Source: Lachnospiraceae bacterium
GTDB taxonomy: Bacteria; Bacillota_A; Clostridia; Lachnospirales; Lachnospiraceae
Direction: 5' to 3'
Assembly: GCA_017516285.1 (NCBI GenBank)
Contig: JAFXDD010000020.1
Coordinates: 16,541 to 80,540 of the forward strand
DNA: 64,000 bases
Shown: positions 36,137 through 45,159 of the stretch, piece by piece
Position numbering within the stretch: the stretch's first letter is position 1
Layout of the letters: every line of letters begins with the position of its first letter
The notes under the pieces: model-generated
Databases searched by the model: none
The model's input: only the letters and a program-made list of their open reading frames with translations
What the model was told of the DNA's origin: nothing
Position numbers and translations under genes: made by a program

Positions 36137-37012
36137 ATGAGCGAAAAATTTAAAGGTATTTTCCCTGCATTACTCACACCATTTGATGAAAATGACAGGG
36201 TTAATGTAAAGGTTTTAGAGGAGTTAGTAGATTACAATTTAAAGAAAGGCGTCAATGGCTTTTATGTAGGCGGCAGTACTGCAGAAGCCTTTCTTTTGAC
36301 GGAGGAGGAGCGTCTGCTTGTAATGAAGACGGTAAGTGAGCGTGCAAAGGGCAAGTGTACCTTAATTGCACATGTAGGTTGCATTTCCACCGCGCAGGCT
36401 ATTAAGTTTGCCAAGGCTGCAGAGGAAATGGGCTATGATGCAGTTTCTTCCGTAGCGCCATTTTATTACAAATTCTCTTTTAAGGAGATTAAGAAGTATT
36501 ATTTTGACATCGTGGATGCCGTTAGCTTACCAATGTTAATTTATAATTTTCCTGCTTTTTCCGGTGTAAATTTAACCGTGGACAATATCAAGGAGTTTTT
36601 AGAGGATGACCGTTTTATCGGTGTTAAACATACATCTAACGACTTTTTTGCATTGGAGCAGTTTAAGGCTGCATTCCCGGATAAGTTAGTATACAACGGT
36701 TATGATGAAATGCTGTTAGCCGGACTTTCCATGGGCGCAGATGGCGCTATTGGAAGTACCTTCAACTTCATGGCTGAGAAGTTTATCAAAATCCGTGAAT
36801 TATTGGCGCAAAATGATTTGGCAGGTGCACAAAAGATTCAGAAGGATGCTAATATTATTATTCAGGCACTTTGCAAGGTTGGTGTAATGCAGGGTGAAAA
36901 GGCAGTGCTAGATGCACTGGGCTTTGATTTTGGTCCTGCAAGAGCACCATTTGCGCCGCTGACGGAGGCACAGAAGAAAGAGCTGTTGGATGTGGTGTTG
37001 CCATTGTTGTAA
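36137..37012 (+). CDS. nanA: N-acetylneuraminate lyase-type aldolase (DHDPS/NAL family)
   Basis: A 291-residue TIM-barrel aldolase. The Schiff-base lysine is K164 (GVKHTSNDF), the catalytic tyrosine Y136 (LIYNFPAFSG), and the substrate carboxylate loop is GGSTAEAF. Positions and motifs match NanA rather than DapA, so cleavage of sialic acid to N-acetylmannosamine and pyruvate is the best guess, though related 2-keto sugar acids are possible. ATG 36137 follows AGGAG at a normal distance. nanE and nanK are not in this window. A frameshifted remnant of a second copy lies at 40911-41041. Confidence 0.85.
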   Translation: MSEKFKGIFPALLTPFDENDRVNVKVLEELVDYNLKKGVNGFYVGGSTAEAFLLTEEERLLVMKTVSERAKGKCTLIAHVGCISTAQAIKFAKAAEEMGYDAVSSVAPFYYKFSFKEIKKYYFDIVDAVSLPMLIYNFPAFSGVNLTVDNIKEFLEDDRFIGVKHTSNDFFALEQFKAAFPDKLVYNGYDEMLLAGLSMGADGAIGSTFNFMAEKFIKIRELLAQNDLAGAQKIQKDANIIIQALCKVGVMQGEKAVLDALGFDFGPARAPFAPLTEAQKKELLDVVLPLL

Positions 37013-37033
37013 GCTGAAAGGTAAGGTGCAAAT

Positions 37034-39121
37034 ATGTTGAGAGTGGAAAAACCATATGATTTTAAGCAAGAGCTAAGGCAAATTCATAAAAAGGATCGCA
37101 GGGACTATGCACTGAGACCGACAGAGTATGAGCTTGTATTAAGGGATGGAATACAAATTCTGTTGCCTGATTATGAAAATGAAGTTATCATGACGGCAGC
37201 AACAGATTTTATGGATTACCTTCGCGTCTCTATGCAGCTTTCATCCGGTATTGGTACTGAGCTTGACAACTGTCATCAGAGTATCAAGGTTTTGTTATGT
37301 CAGGAATTGGGTGATGCAAGCGGATATATGGGTCATCGGATTACTGTAGGAGACGATGGCATCATTTTAGAGGGCTATGATGACCGTGGTGTTGCGCAAG
37401 GCTTTTATATGCTGGAGGATTTGATGAATTTGCGAAAAGCACCATTTCTAAAAAAAGAAACGCTTCAAAGAAAGGCATTATTTTCGCCTCGAATTACCCA
37501 TTCGCCTATGGGTCCTTTTGAGTATACGGATGAGGCGCTTTCACTTATTGCTCATCATGGTTTTGATGCTGTAGAACTGTGGATAAAGGAACCTAATCAG
37601 ACATTGGTTGGTTATCAGGATTTTAATCAGATATGCGATAGGGCAAGAAAATATGGTATTGACGTATATGCGGAAATTTATATGAACCACACTGCTCATC
37701 CGGATGATCCGGGTGCACAGAATTTTTACGACAGAATGTATGGAGAGTTATTTGAAAAGTGTCCGGGTATTAAGGGTGTCACTTTTGTGGGAGAAGCTTC
37801 TCATTTTTGCAGTAGAGATCCAAAGGTAGTACAGCGTTCTAATCCAAAGGATATTACAAGCAATATTCCTATAGGGAAAATTAAGGCAGGTTGGTGGCCA
37901 TGCTGTGATTATCCGCAGCTTATTTCAATGATTCAAAATGCGGTTTGTAAGTTTAAGCCTGACGCAGATATTATTTTTTGTACTTATAATTGGGGATTTC
38001 AACCGGAGGAGGAAAGAATTAAGTTAATCGAAGCGTTGCCGGATGGCATTTCACTACTTGCTACATGGGACATGTTTCATATGTTTAAGCTGGGTGAAGT
38101 GACGGAATACATTGCTGATTATTCGCTGCAATTTGTTGGACCAGGCGAATATTTTCGTAGCGAAGCTATTGCAGCCAAGAAGAAGGGCATGCGCTTGTAT
38201 TCTATTTCCAATACGTCGGGCAGAACATGGGATTTTGGTGTTATTCCGTATGAGCCTATGCCTTATCAGTGGATTAAGAGATATAAGGCAATCCTTAAGG
38301 CGCGTGAAGAGTGGGGGTTGTGTGGCCTGGTTGAAAATATTCATTATGGTTTCCATCCATCCTTCATAGTGGAGCTGGAAAAGTGGGCTTTTTTTACAGA
38401 AGTCAAGCCGATGGAGCATATTTTAGAAAAATTATTGGCGCGAGATTATGGAGTGGAAAATCTTACAGTTGTGGATAAGGCAATGCATATATGGAGTGAG
38501 GCAATTAAGCATTGTATTCCTACAAACGAGGATCAGTATGGAACCCTAAGAATAGGACCATCATATCCTTTCTGGACGACAGAACTTAACCCGCCGAAGA
38601 TACCTTCACCTCCGCAGGCTTTCTGGGGAAATTCAATTTATCATGCTAAATATACAACACATCATGATTTAATGTCTTCATTGCCAGGGGTACGGTTGTT
38701 TGCGGAAATTGAAGAATTTTCGAAGCTACGGGATTTACTTCTGGAGGGAATTGAGGTTTTAAAGACGATAGAGAGACCAAATGATAAGCTGCAGAAGCTG
38801 ATTAATTTGGGTGAATTTATGTACCGTACGGCAGTAACAACAGTGCATTATAAGGAATTTTATGTTTTATTGTCTAAGCTTCAGATTGCCGGCACCAGAG
38901 CCAATGCTGCTTTGATTTTAGATGAGCTGGAGGGAATTTTGCTTAAGGAACAAAAGAATGTGGAGGAGACTATTCCGCTTGTACAATGCGATTCTCGCCT
39001 TGGTTGGGAGCCAAGCATGGATTACACGACTAACGAAGAGTGTCTGCGCTGGAAATTAAAGCAGATTGAAGCAGAGCTAACTTATCGCATTCCGATGATG
39101 CGAAAGAGTAATGACGTTTAA
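37034..39121 (+). CDS. GH20-like TIM-barrel protein, paralogue of the 18438-20549 gene
   Basis: 695 residues without signal peptide. The N-terminal 150 residues look like the small alpha/beta domain before GH20/GH67 barrels (ILEGYDDRGVAQGFYMLEDL). The barrel starts near SPRITHSPMGPF. GVTFVGEASHFCSRD carries a candidate catalytic Glu. FVGPGEYFRSEAIAAKKKGM and the HYGFHPS segment align with the upstream paralogue. It lacks the Cys cluster and HTH-like region seen there. It is probably an intracellular glycosidase; the exact family is uncertain. Confidence 0.65.
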   Translation: MLRVEKPYDFKQELRQIHKKDRRDYALRPTEYELVLRDGIQILLPDYENEVIMTAATDFMDYLRVSMQLSSGIGTELDNCHQSIKVLLCQELGDASGYMGHRITVGDDGIILEGYDDRGVAQGFYMLEDLMNLRKAPFLKKETLQRKALFSPRITHSPMGPFEYTDEALSLIAHHGFDAVELWIKEPNQTLVGYQDFNQICDRARKYGIDVYAEIYMNHTAHPDDPGAQNFYDRMYGELFEKCPGIKGVTFVGEASHFCSRDPKVVQRSNPKDITSNIPIGKIKAGWWPCCDYPQLISMIQNAVCKFKPDADIIFCTYNWGFQPEEERIKLIEALPDGISLLATWDMFHMFKLGEVTEYIADYSLQFVGPGEYFRSEAIAAKKKGMRLYSISNTSGRTWDFGVIPYEPMPYQWIKRYKAILKAREEWGLCGLVENIHYGFHPSFIVELEKWAFFTEVKPMEHILEKLLARDYGVENLTVVDKAMHIWSEAIKHCIPTNEDQYGTLRIGPSYPFWTTELNPPKIPSPPQAFWGNSIYHAKYTTHHDLMSSLPGVRLFAEIEEFSKLRDLLLEGIEVLKTIERPNDKLQKLINLGEFMYRTAVTTVHYKEFYVLLSKLQIAGTRANAALILDELEGILLKEQKNVEETIPLVQCDSRLGWEPSMDYTTNEECLRWKLKQIEAELTYRIPMMRKSNDV

Positions 39122-39154
39122 TGTCAAATTGATTTAAAGAAATGAGGAATTGAA

Positions 39155-39910
39155 ATGGAAACAAAAACATTTAATATGGCGTACTCTTATCCTGAAGAGG
39201 TGGAAAAAGCTAAAAAAGAGAACTGGCCGGTTCTATTGCCTGTTGGGACCATGGAATACCATTCATCTATATGCCCATATGGCTGCGACGCACTTGCTGC
39301 AAAGGGAATTATGGAAAAAATAGGCGAAAAAATGGATTGTATGATTCTTCCGACTGTGTGGTACGGTGTATCGAGTTATGCGGTTGGAGGACCGGAAAAA
39401 AATACGATTAATATGGACGTGGACATTTTTGAGGGATACATATATAATATCTTGAAGTCACTTCTGTGGAGTGGATTCAGAAATATTAATATTTTAATCT
39501 GTCATCAGACAGAGGAGATCCTGCCTACAGCGGCTGCGTGTATTAAAGCCGGGAAAAAATTAACTTTTGAGTTTTTGGAGCAGACAAAAGGCTACGGATG
39601 GTGGGGAAGGAATGAAAATAAAGAATTTTATCAAAACTTGTCCGCTACTGATAATCCGTGGAACTGGATTCGAGTGTTTAACGGAAGTCCTAAAAGACTG
39701 GGATTACCAGGGGATCATGCAGGGAAAGAAGAATGTTCAGAGTTGGAATATTTATATCCTGGATCCATTAAGCTCGAACGATTAAATGATTGTGATGATT
39801 GGTTTACAGAAACAGCGAAAGAAATGTCAAGAGAACATGGCGAAGAACGCATAAGTAAAATAGTTGACGAGATGGTTACCACGATAAAAGAATATCGTCC
39901 ATGCCTGTAA
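39155..39910 (+). CDS. Creatininase-family amidohydrolase
   Basis: A 251-residue protein with the family motif LLPVGTMEYHSSICPYGCD (metal residues E34, H36, D45) and a later GDHAGKEECSELE. Creatininase-like enzymes hydrolyse cyclic or substituted amides, and members occur in many sugar loci with unknown substrate. Creatinine itself is unlikely here. The usual HxHLPLGTD loop is altered (SSICPYGCD), hinting at another specificity. Confidence 0.8.
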   Translation: METKTFNMAYSYPEEVEKAKKENWPVLLPVGTMEYHSSICPYGCDALAAKGIMEKIGEKMDCMILPTVWYGVSSYAVGGPEKNTINMDVDIFEGYIYNILKSLLWSGFRNINILICHQTEEILPTAAACIKAGKKLTFEFLEQTKGYGWWGRNENKEFYQNLSATDNPWNWIRVFNGSPKRLGLPGDHAGKEECSELEYLYPGSIKLERLNDCDDWFTETAKEMSREHGEERISKIVDEMVTTIKEYRPCL

Positions 39911-39968
39911 AGTTGCAAAGGATTCATGTCTATTTTTATATACAAAAGTTAGAATAGTAGGTGATTTT

Positions 39969-40907
39969 ATGGAAACTATATTTTCGACAGCATTAGAGCA
40001 AATGATAGTTTTATTTTTACTCATGATTGTGGGATATGTTTTGCAAAAGAAAAGTCTGATTGGCCAAAATGCAGGTAAAGTATTATCTGATTTGGAAGTT
40101 TGTATTTTTTGCCCTTGCCTTACTTTGGTAACGTTTACCAATAATTTTACAATTGATGTATTGCGTGAAAAGCTTTCATTATTAGGAGTAAGCATAGCAT
40201 TGTTGTTTATTTTTACAATACCATTTTCTAAAATAGTATCTAAGTGGTTAGGACGAACGGAGAATGAACGTGCGGTTTATAACTATGCTCTTTGCTTTTC
40301 TAATTTGGGATATCTTGGTTATCCAATCGTTCGTGCTGTTTTTGGGGATGCTGCATTAGCTAATATGATGATTTTTTGCTTGCCTATAAATGTGGCAATT
40401 AATAGTTATGGTTTATATATTTTACTTCCTGAAAGAGGTTTTTCCTTTAAGAAACTTTTAAAACCAGTTACGATTGCTCCGTTTCTTGGGATTGCCTTGA
40501 TAGCTTTAGACATGGAATTACCGAGTGTATTAAATACTTTATTAGAAAGTTGTGGAAACTGTATGGCTCCAGTTGCAATGCTGCTTATGGGAATTGTATT
40601 GGCGGAGCAACCCCTCAAGAGAATGTTTATGAATACACGTGCATATGTTGCATCTACACTGAGGTTGATTGTAATCCCGCTTTTGGTGGCAGGAATATTG
40701 TATGCTCTAAATATTACAGGAGAAACACTTTTGCTTGCTTCCGTAACACTTGCAATGCCGTTGGGACTAAACAGTGTTGTCTTTCCGGCAGCTTATGGTG
40801 GAGATGTCACAAGCGGCTCACAGGCTACCTTTATTTCAAATTTGATGGGAATTGTAACGATTCCGATAATGCTGAGTCTATTTTATGCAATGGCTTATGG
40901 CATTTAA
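39969..40907 (+). CDS. AEC-family (auxin efflux carrier) transporter
   Basis: A 312-residue membrane protein with about ten helices, in two halves joined near residue 155. Typical segments are NLGYLGYPIVRAVFG and the C-terminal MPLGLNSVVFPAAYGGD. Bacterial members move malate or other organic acids. The gene is followed within 4 bp by a nanA remnant. Confidence 0.82.
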   Translation: METIFSTALEQMIVLFLLMIVGYVLQKKSLIGQNAGKVLSDLEVCIFCPCLTLVTFTNNFTIDVLREKLSLLGVSIALLFIFTIPFSKIVSKWLGRTENERAVYNYALCFSNLGYLGYPIVRAVFGDAALANMMIFCLPINVAINSYGLYILLPERGFSFKKLLKPVTIAPFLGIALIALDMELPSVLNTLLESCGNCMAPVAMLLMGIVLAEQPLKRMFMNTRAYVASTLRLIVIPLLVAGILYALNITGETLLLASVTLAMPLGLNSVVFPAAYGGDVTSGSQATFISNLMGIVTIPIMLSLFYAMAYGI

Positions 40908-40910
40908 CAA

Positions 40911-41041
40911 ACCAATGTTAATTTATAATTTCCCTGCTTGACGCACTGGGCTTTGAATTTGGTCCGGCCAGAGCACCATTTGCACCATTAACGAAGGAGC
41001 AGAAGAAGGAACTTTTGGATGTGGTGATACCGCTATTGTAA
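40911..41041 (+). pseudogene. Remnant of a second nanA with internal deletion
   Basis: Bases 40911-40936 match the LPMLIYNFPA region of the intact nanA. From about 40937 to 41040 the sequence matches its last 30-odd codons (DALGFEFGPARAPF ... LLDVVIPLL, then TAA). The stretch between, about 120 codons, is gone, and the join is out of frame (GCT TGA). A shared GCTT at the join suggests deletion between short repeats. The match is visibly diverged from the intact gene, so this was a separate paralogue. Confidence 0.88.
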
Positions 41042-41069
41042 GAAAGGAATGTTGTTGAGATGTTTTAAG

Positions 41070-41093
41070 GCTTGGAGTACGCTCCAAGCTTTA
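41070..41093 (+). terminator. Hairpin with UACG loop
   Basis: GCTTGGAG (41070-41077) pairs with CTCCAAGC (41082-41089) around TACG, followed by TTT. It ends the nanA remnant. The rest of 41094-41410 is AT-rich and no gene or clear signal was found in it. Confidence 0.7.
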
Positions 41094-41410
41094 AAATATA
41101 TAACAAGATACATGCAAAATGCCCTGTAATTCTTAAAAAATTATAAACTCACAAATTTTCTGTGACAAAATGAGACCTGAATGCCTATTAAGTAATAGAG
41201 GGATGTTTTTACTTTATGCATGATTCGTAATGAAATTTAGACATTTTGTTTAAATTACAATGACTGGTATATTGGTATTGCAATACGGAATGTAGTGTGC
41301 TACAATGTGAGTAGAGGAGGTCACATTTTTAGGTTACAAAGGATGAGACTTTCATGTAAAAAAGCATTCATCTAATATATGGACTTAAAGAGTCGGAAAG
41401 TACAGGTGGA

Positions 41411-42135
41411 ATGTTGGAAAAAGATATTACAGAAAAAACCTTGGAAGCCTATAATGATGTGTTTGCTGATATCACAAATGTTTTTATGTTTAACGGCAGA
41501 CGTGTAATCAAGGAAGCGGAGCTGACAGATGCCGGAGCACGCAGTTACTATAAGGCAGACGGCAGGGTCAGGGAGCAGGAAAGGGATGTGGCCAAGTACT
41601 GGCATAAGAACAAGCTTAAAATCGCCATGCTGGGGATTTTGACTATAAGAAGCGCTGGACGATGCCCGTAAATCTGATTGACTGTCTGGAGCATGTTTCG
41701 GAGGAGCTTAAACCATTTGTTAGTGACTACCGGATAAATGTTTTTGATGTGGCGTTTCTGACCAGAGAGCAGGTGGAGCTGTTTCAGAGCGATTTCAAGG
41801 TGGTGGCGGATTATTTTGTTCAGATGAGGGAGAACAACGACTACATACCAAGCAGGGAAACTATAGAGCATGTCAGGGAGGTATTTGACCTGATGTCAGC
41901 TGTTTCAGGCGATGCAAGATTTGAGGAAGCGTATTCCGAGGAAAGGAGCGATACGAATATGTGTGAATTTTTAGACAGAGTAGAGGCACGTGGTGAGGCA
42001 CGTGGAGAAGCATGCGGTATCATCAAGGGGACTGTGGCAACCTGCCGTGAATTTCATATGACGGATGAGCAGATATTGTCTAAAATTTGTGTTCAGTTCA
42101 AGTTGGATGAAAAGGAAGCGGCAGGGTATCTGTAG
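41411..42135 (+). pseudogene. Rpn/PD-(D/E)XK nuclease-transposase family gene with internal deletion
   Basis: The first frame (41411-about 41640) encodes the family N-terminus (YNDVFADITNVFMFNG, ERDVAKYWHKN). A different frame from 41641 encodes DYKKRWTMPVNLIDCLEHV through FQSDFKVVADYFVQMRENND and the C-terminal tail. In relatives a catalytic stretch of roughly 50 residues lies between these parts. Here it is missing, and the frame changes at the join. So this is a broken gene. Tandem EARGEA repeats sit near the C-terminus. Confidence 0.8.
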
Positions 42136-42152
42136 CGAATTTTTAGACAGAA

Positions 42153-42737
42153 TTAAAACAAACTCGTAATAAAAATTTCTAAACCAATAAAAATCAAAAT
42201 GATACCGCCAAAGATGTTTGCTTTGCCGGCTAACTTAGTGCCGGCTTTTTTGCCTATTTGTAGTCCAGATATACAAATTACAAAGGTAACAATGGCGATA
42301 ATGAATGCAGCTATAAGAGCCTCTGCCAAACCATACTCTGCGATTGTGAAGCCTACGGAAAGAGCGTCGATAGAGGTGGCAATGCCTTGTATAATGAGGG
42401 TTGAAAGACCGAGGCCCTGGTATTCTGATTCCTCGTCGCAAGCGTTGCGACTTTCCAAAAGCATCTGAATTCCAATATATCCAAGAAGAGCCAGACTAAT
42501 CCAAGGGATAAGCTTTTCGAAAGCAGTCATATATTGCAGGATAGTGTGTACAAGAAACCAACCGATAAGAGGCATTAAAGCCTGAAAAATTGCAAATACG
42601 CCTGCTATAACGGACATTTTGCGTGGCTTCATGCATGGCTCATGCAGTCCGTTTGCAAGAGACACACAAAAGGCATCCATAGCCAATCCCACGCCTAAAA
42701 GCATACTGTTAAAAAAGAAAATAAAATGAAGTTCCAC
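42153..42737 (-). CDS. mntP: MntP-family manganese efflux pump
   Basis: A 194-residue protein with six membrane helices and the duplicated acidic motifs of MntP: GLAMDAFCVSLANG near the N-terminus and GIATSIDALSVGF in the second half. It exports Mn2+. AGGAGG precedes the start. Only 50 bp separate it from citXG, leaving no room for the usual yybP-ykoY Mn riboswitch, so it may be read from the citC-citXG transcript. Confidence 0.9.
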   Translation of the reverse strand: MELHFIFFFNSMLLGVGLAMDAFCVSLANGLHEPCMKPRKMSVIAGVFAIFQALMPLIGWFLVHTILQYMTAFEKLIPWISLALLGYIGIQMLLESRNACDEESEYQGLGLSTLIIQGIATSIDALSVGFTIAEYGLAEALIAAFIIAIVTFVICISGLQIGKKAGTKLAGKANIFGGIILIFIGLEIFITSLF

Positions 42738-42787
42738 CCTTGCTCCTCCTTTGTCTCAGGGTAGAATAGCACAAAAGGAAATATATG

Positions 42788-44200
42788 TCAATTCAATCTA
42801 TACAAAAAATAAGTAACTGCCAGCAAGTCTGCGCAGCCTCCGGGTGACAAATTCCTTGCAATGAATGCATCATCCAAATCTTCCAGTTGTTCATAAGACA
42901 GCGGTTTGTTTGCATCCAGAAGTGCGTGTGCGGCATTTGCAGCATAGGCAGCACCGTCGTGTCCTCCTCTGTGATAGAGGTTGGTATCGTTTACATTAGC
43001 TATTAGATGCAGGAGTGCGATTATCCCGGCATCGTTATGGTTTAATCCTGCCTGCAGTGCGTTTTTGTAGGCAGGAAGACTAAGTCTCATCACAGAAGGA
43101 AAGCCTGCGGCAGCCTCGCCGCGAATGCCGGTGATACCTTCCTCCAGATAGAGGCGTTGGCCCGCTGAAAGGGTTGTTTGGGGCTTTGATTCACCAGTTA
43201 TTGCCATGGAGTCTGTGATGGCCGGGTGAGACGCAGAAAGTGCAGTAAAGTCTGCCTCTACGTGGGGGGTGACCATTTCCGCGCACTGTTTCATCAATGC
43301 ATTAACTTCTGCAATTGGGGTTTCGGAGCTCCAAAGACGCCCCAAAGCCCCACAGAGGATGCCTAGAGAGTAAATGGCACCCTTGTGGGTATTTACACCC
43401 CCGGTGACAGTATACATGGCTTGTTCGGCCTTTAAACCGGCTTCACGCAGCTGCGGAAAAGTGTCGACAGGTGCCATATGTCGGGTGCTTTGACCAATTT
43501 GCAGGCAGTCCAGAAAATAAGGTTTCATAGCATGGGCACTGCGAAGAAAGGTGTATAAGTTCATATCCTGATGACTTCCGTTGTTGCGCATATCCACCAG
43601 TCCGGGTTTAGGGGTAGTCATAGCCTCGTCTATCAGGCTCTGCACTGCCATAGCCGCAATGTGTTCAAAATGAGTGCTTTCCGGTTGCGTGTTTATGGCA
43701 AAATGCCCCTGTATAATAGCCAGGGTTGCAGCCTGTAATTCAGGTACTGTATGGAGGCGTCTGGCTGCACATGCACGTCCGGGAGCACCGCATATAATGC
43801 AGTTGCGGCTTTTTCCGCCCACCAGATGGCGCTCCAGCTTCAAGCCGTTTCTGTCCAACACGTCCATGTCAAATAATCGTCCCAAAGGGATGGAATCTTC
43901 TATTTCTGTACAAATTTTCTTTAAGGTAATTGCTTCTATATCTATCGCATACATAGCCAGACAACCTGTAACAGTAATTTCTGTACTGTGAAAGCGTATG
44001 TGCTTTTGCGGCAGCTTACTATGCAGGGCATCCAGACCGACCTGAAAGGCGCACTGGGTGAGAGGAGTAGTTTTTACAGGACCTGCAATGTTCATGGTAA
44101 AGCATATAAGCGGACAGTGATAGGTCTTTAAAAGAGCCTGTTGTTTGCGTACACGTTCTTCTCTGGCTTCCAGTACCTGAGTTAAGGTAACCTCCTGCAT
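42788..44200 (-). CDS. citXG: CitXG fusion: holo-citrate/citramalate lyase prosthetic-group synthesis and transfer
   Basis: A 470-residue fusion. Residues about 1-175 are CitX (transfers the phosphoribosyl-dephospho-CoA group to the acyl carrier protein; GRLFDMDVLD and CxxC-like IICGAPGRAC). Residues about 185-470 are CitG (makes the triphosphoribosyl-dephospho-CoA precursor; TPKPGLVDMRNNGSHQDM, then the GVNTHKGAIYSLG segment). Such fusions are known. It completes the maturation set with citC and citD. AGGAGG precedes the ATG. Confidence 0.93.
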   Translation of the reverse strand: MQEVTLTQVLEAREERVRKQQALLKTYHCPLICFTMNIAGPVKTTPLTQCAFQVGLDALHSKLPQKHIRFHSTEITVTGCLAMYAIDIEAITLKKICTEIEDSIPLGRLFDMDVLDRNGLKLERHLVGGKSRNCIICGAPGRACAARRLHTVPELQAATLAIIQGHFAINTQPESTHFEHIAAMAVQSLIDEAMTTPKPGLVDMRNNGSHQDMNLYTFLRSAHAMKPYFLDCLQIGQSTRHMAPVDTFPQLREAGLKAEQAMYTVTGGVNTHKGAIYSLGILCGALGRLWSSETPIAEVNALMKQCAEMVTPHVEADFTALSASHPAITDSMAITGESKPQTTLSAGQRLYLEEGITGIRGEAAAGFPSVMRLSLPAYKNALQAGLNHNDAGIIALLHLIANVNDTNLYHRGGHDGAAYAANAAHALLDANKPLSYEQLEDLDDAFIARNLSPGGCADLLAVTYFLYRLN

Positions 44201-44213
44201 GGTGCACCTCCTG

Positions 44214-45155
44214 TTAAATAATCAAATCAGATTGCTTTTCCTGCTGTGCATCCAGCTTCTTTAGATTATCCTCAGCACCTTCTCCTACACATCCCACCAA
44301 CAGATAGCGTTTGTTAAAGCGGTCGTAAATAAAATGATGCAGCAGATGAAAGTTCTCAATCTGGCTGGTACGACTTACATGGATACGAGGACCTGTACAT
44401 GGATGAAGCTTGCCATCAATGGAAACGTGATAGTTGTCAGCATAGGTAATTGGCAAATCATTTTTTATCATATCGTTGACCTTTTGTTCTAATTCCTGAA
44501 TGTCAAATTGCGGCTCTGTATCCGGAAAGGTAATAACAAAGCCATGCTTTACATCATCATGTCCACAACGGCTCATGTCCTCTGTTGGCATGCAGGATTC
44601 ACACAAATCCTCTGCTGTATGCGCCATGAGGCGGTATGAGAGAGATTTGTAAACGGTTTTTCTGATTTCCTGTGGCTCCGGTCCAAAAAGGGTAGGACGG
44701 GCGATAAGGATTTGCTCCCCTACACCAATAAGCAAATTGGCATTAAAGCCTAAAAGCGGATAAATCAAATCAAAATGCTCCACAATAACGCGCTTACCGT
44801 TGTGAAGTGCTTCTATAATAGCATCTGCCAGAATACTCATCTGGGTAAAACCATTCTCAAAACGAATATCAACGTGGTATGTATGAGGAGCAAAAAAGCC
44901 TGTCTGAGAATCCTGTTCCAAGAGAGGAAGGGGACGGATATAAACTCCGTCGTCGTCATTGGTCAGCTCCAGACCCGGAAACATACCACGAATAAGGGCA
45001 CTTTTGCCGGAACCGGCCTCGCCGATTATACCGATGAGCTTGTCGAAGGGTGACAAGTATAATTGGGCCAGCTGCATGCCAAGTGCATACATTCGCTGGT
45101 GACCTCTAGGGGCGAAATAACTGCTTAGTATATGATTTTGTTGACGATCTTGCAT
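44214..45155 (-). CDS. P-loop protein with AlaRS second-additional-domain-like C-terminus
   Basis: About 314 residues. A Walker A loop GEAGSGKSALI sits near residue 45. The C-terminal part resembles the AlaRS editing-associated additional domain: CGHDDVKHGF, then CTGPRIHV, possible zinc ligands. The end (HHFIYDRFNKRYLLVGCVGE) is distinctive. It overlaps no neighbour but lies tightly between citC and citXG (4 and 13 bp), suggesting a role in lyase maturation or regulation that I cannot name. ATG 45155 is chosen for AAGGAGGT at 45163-45170. Confidence 0.75.
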   Translation of the reverse strand: MQDRQQNHILSSYFAPRGHQRMYALGMQLAQLYLSPFDKLIGIIGEAGSGKSALIRGMFPGLELTNDDDGVYIRPLPLLEQDSQTGFFAPHTYHVDIRFENGFTQMSILADAIIEALHNGKRVIVEHFDLIYPLLGFNANLLIGVGEQILIARPTLFGPEPQEIRKTVYKSLSYRLMAHTAEDLCESCMPTEDMSRCGHDDVKHGFVITFPDTEPQFDIQELEQKVNDMIKNDLPITYADNYHVSIDGKLHPCTGPRIHVSRTSQIENFHLLHHFIYDRFNKRYLLVGCVGEGAEDNLKKLDAQQEKQSDLII

Positions 45156-45159
45156 AAGA

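Noticed and set aside
41094..41410. Possible small gene in the AT-rich gap
   Set aside because: No frame of useful length with a ribosome site was found.
42738..42787. Possible yybP-ykoY manganese riboswitch before mntP
   Set aside because: Only 50 bp are available and no aptamer motif is visible.
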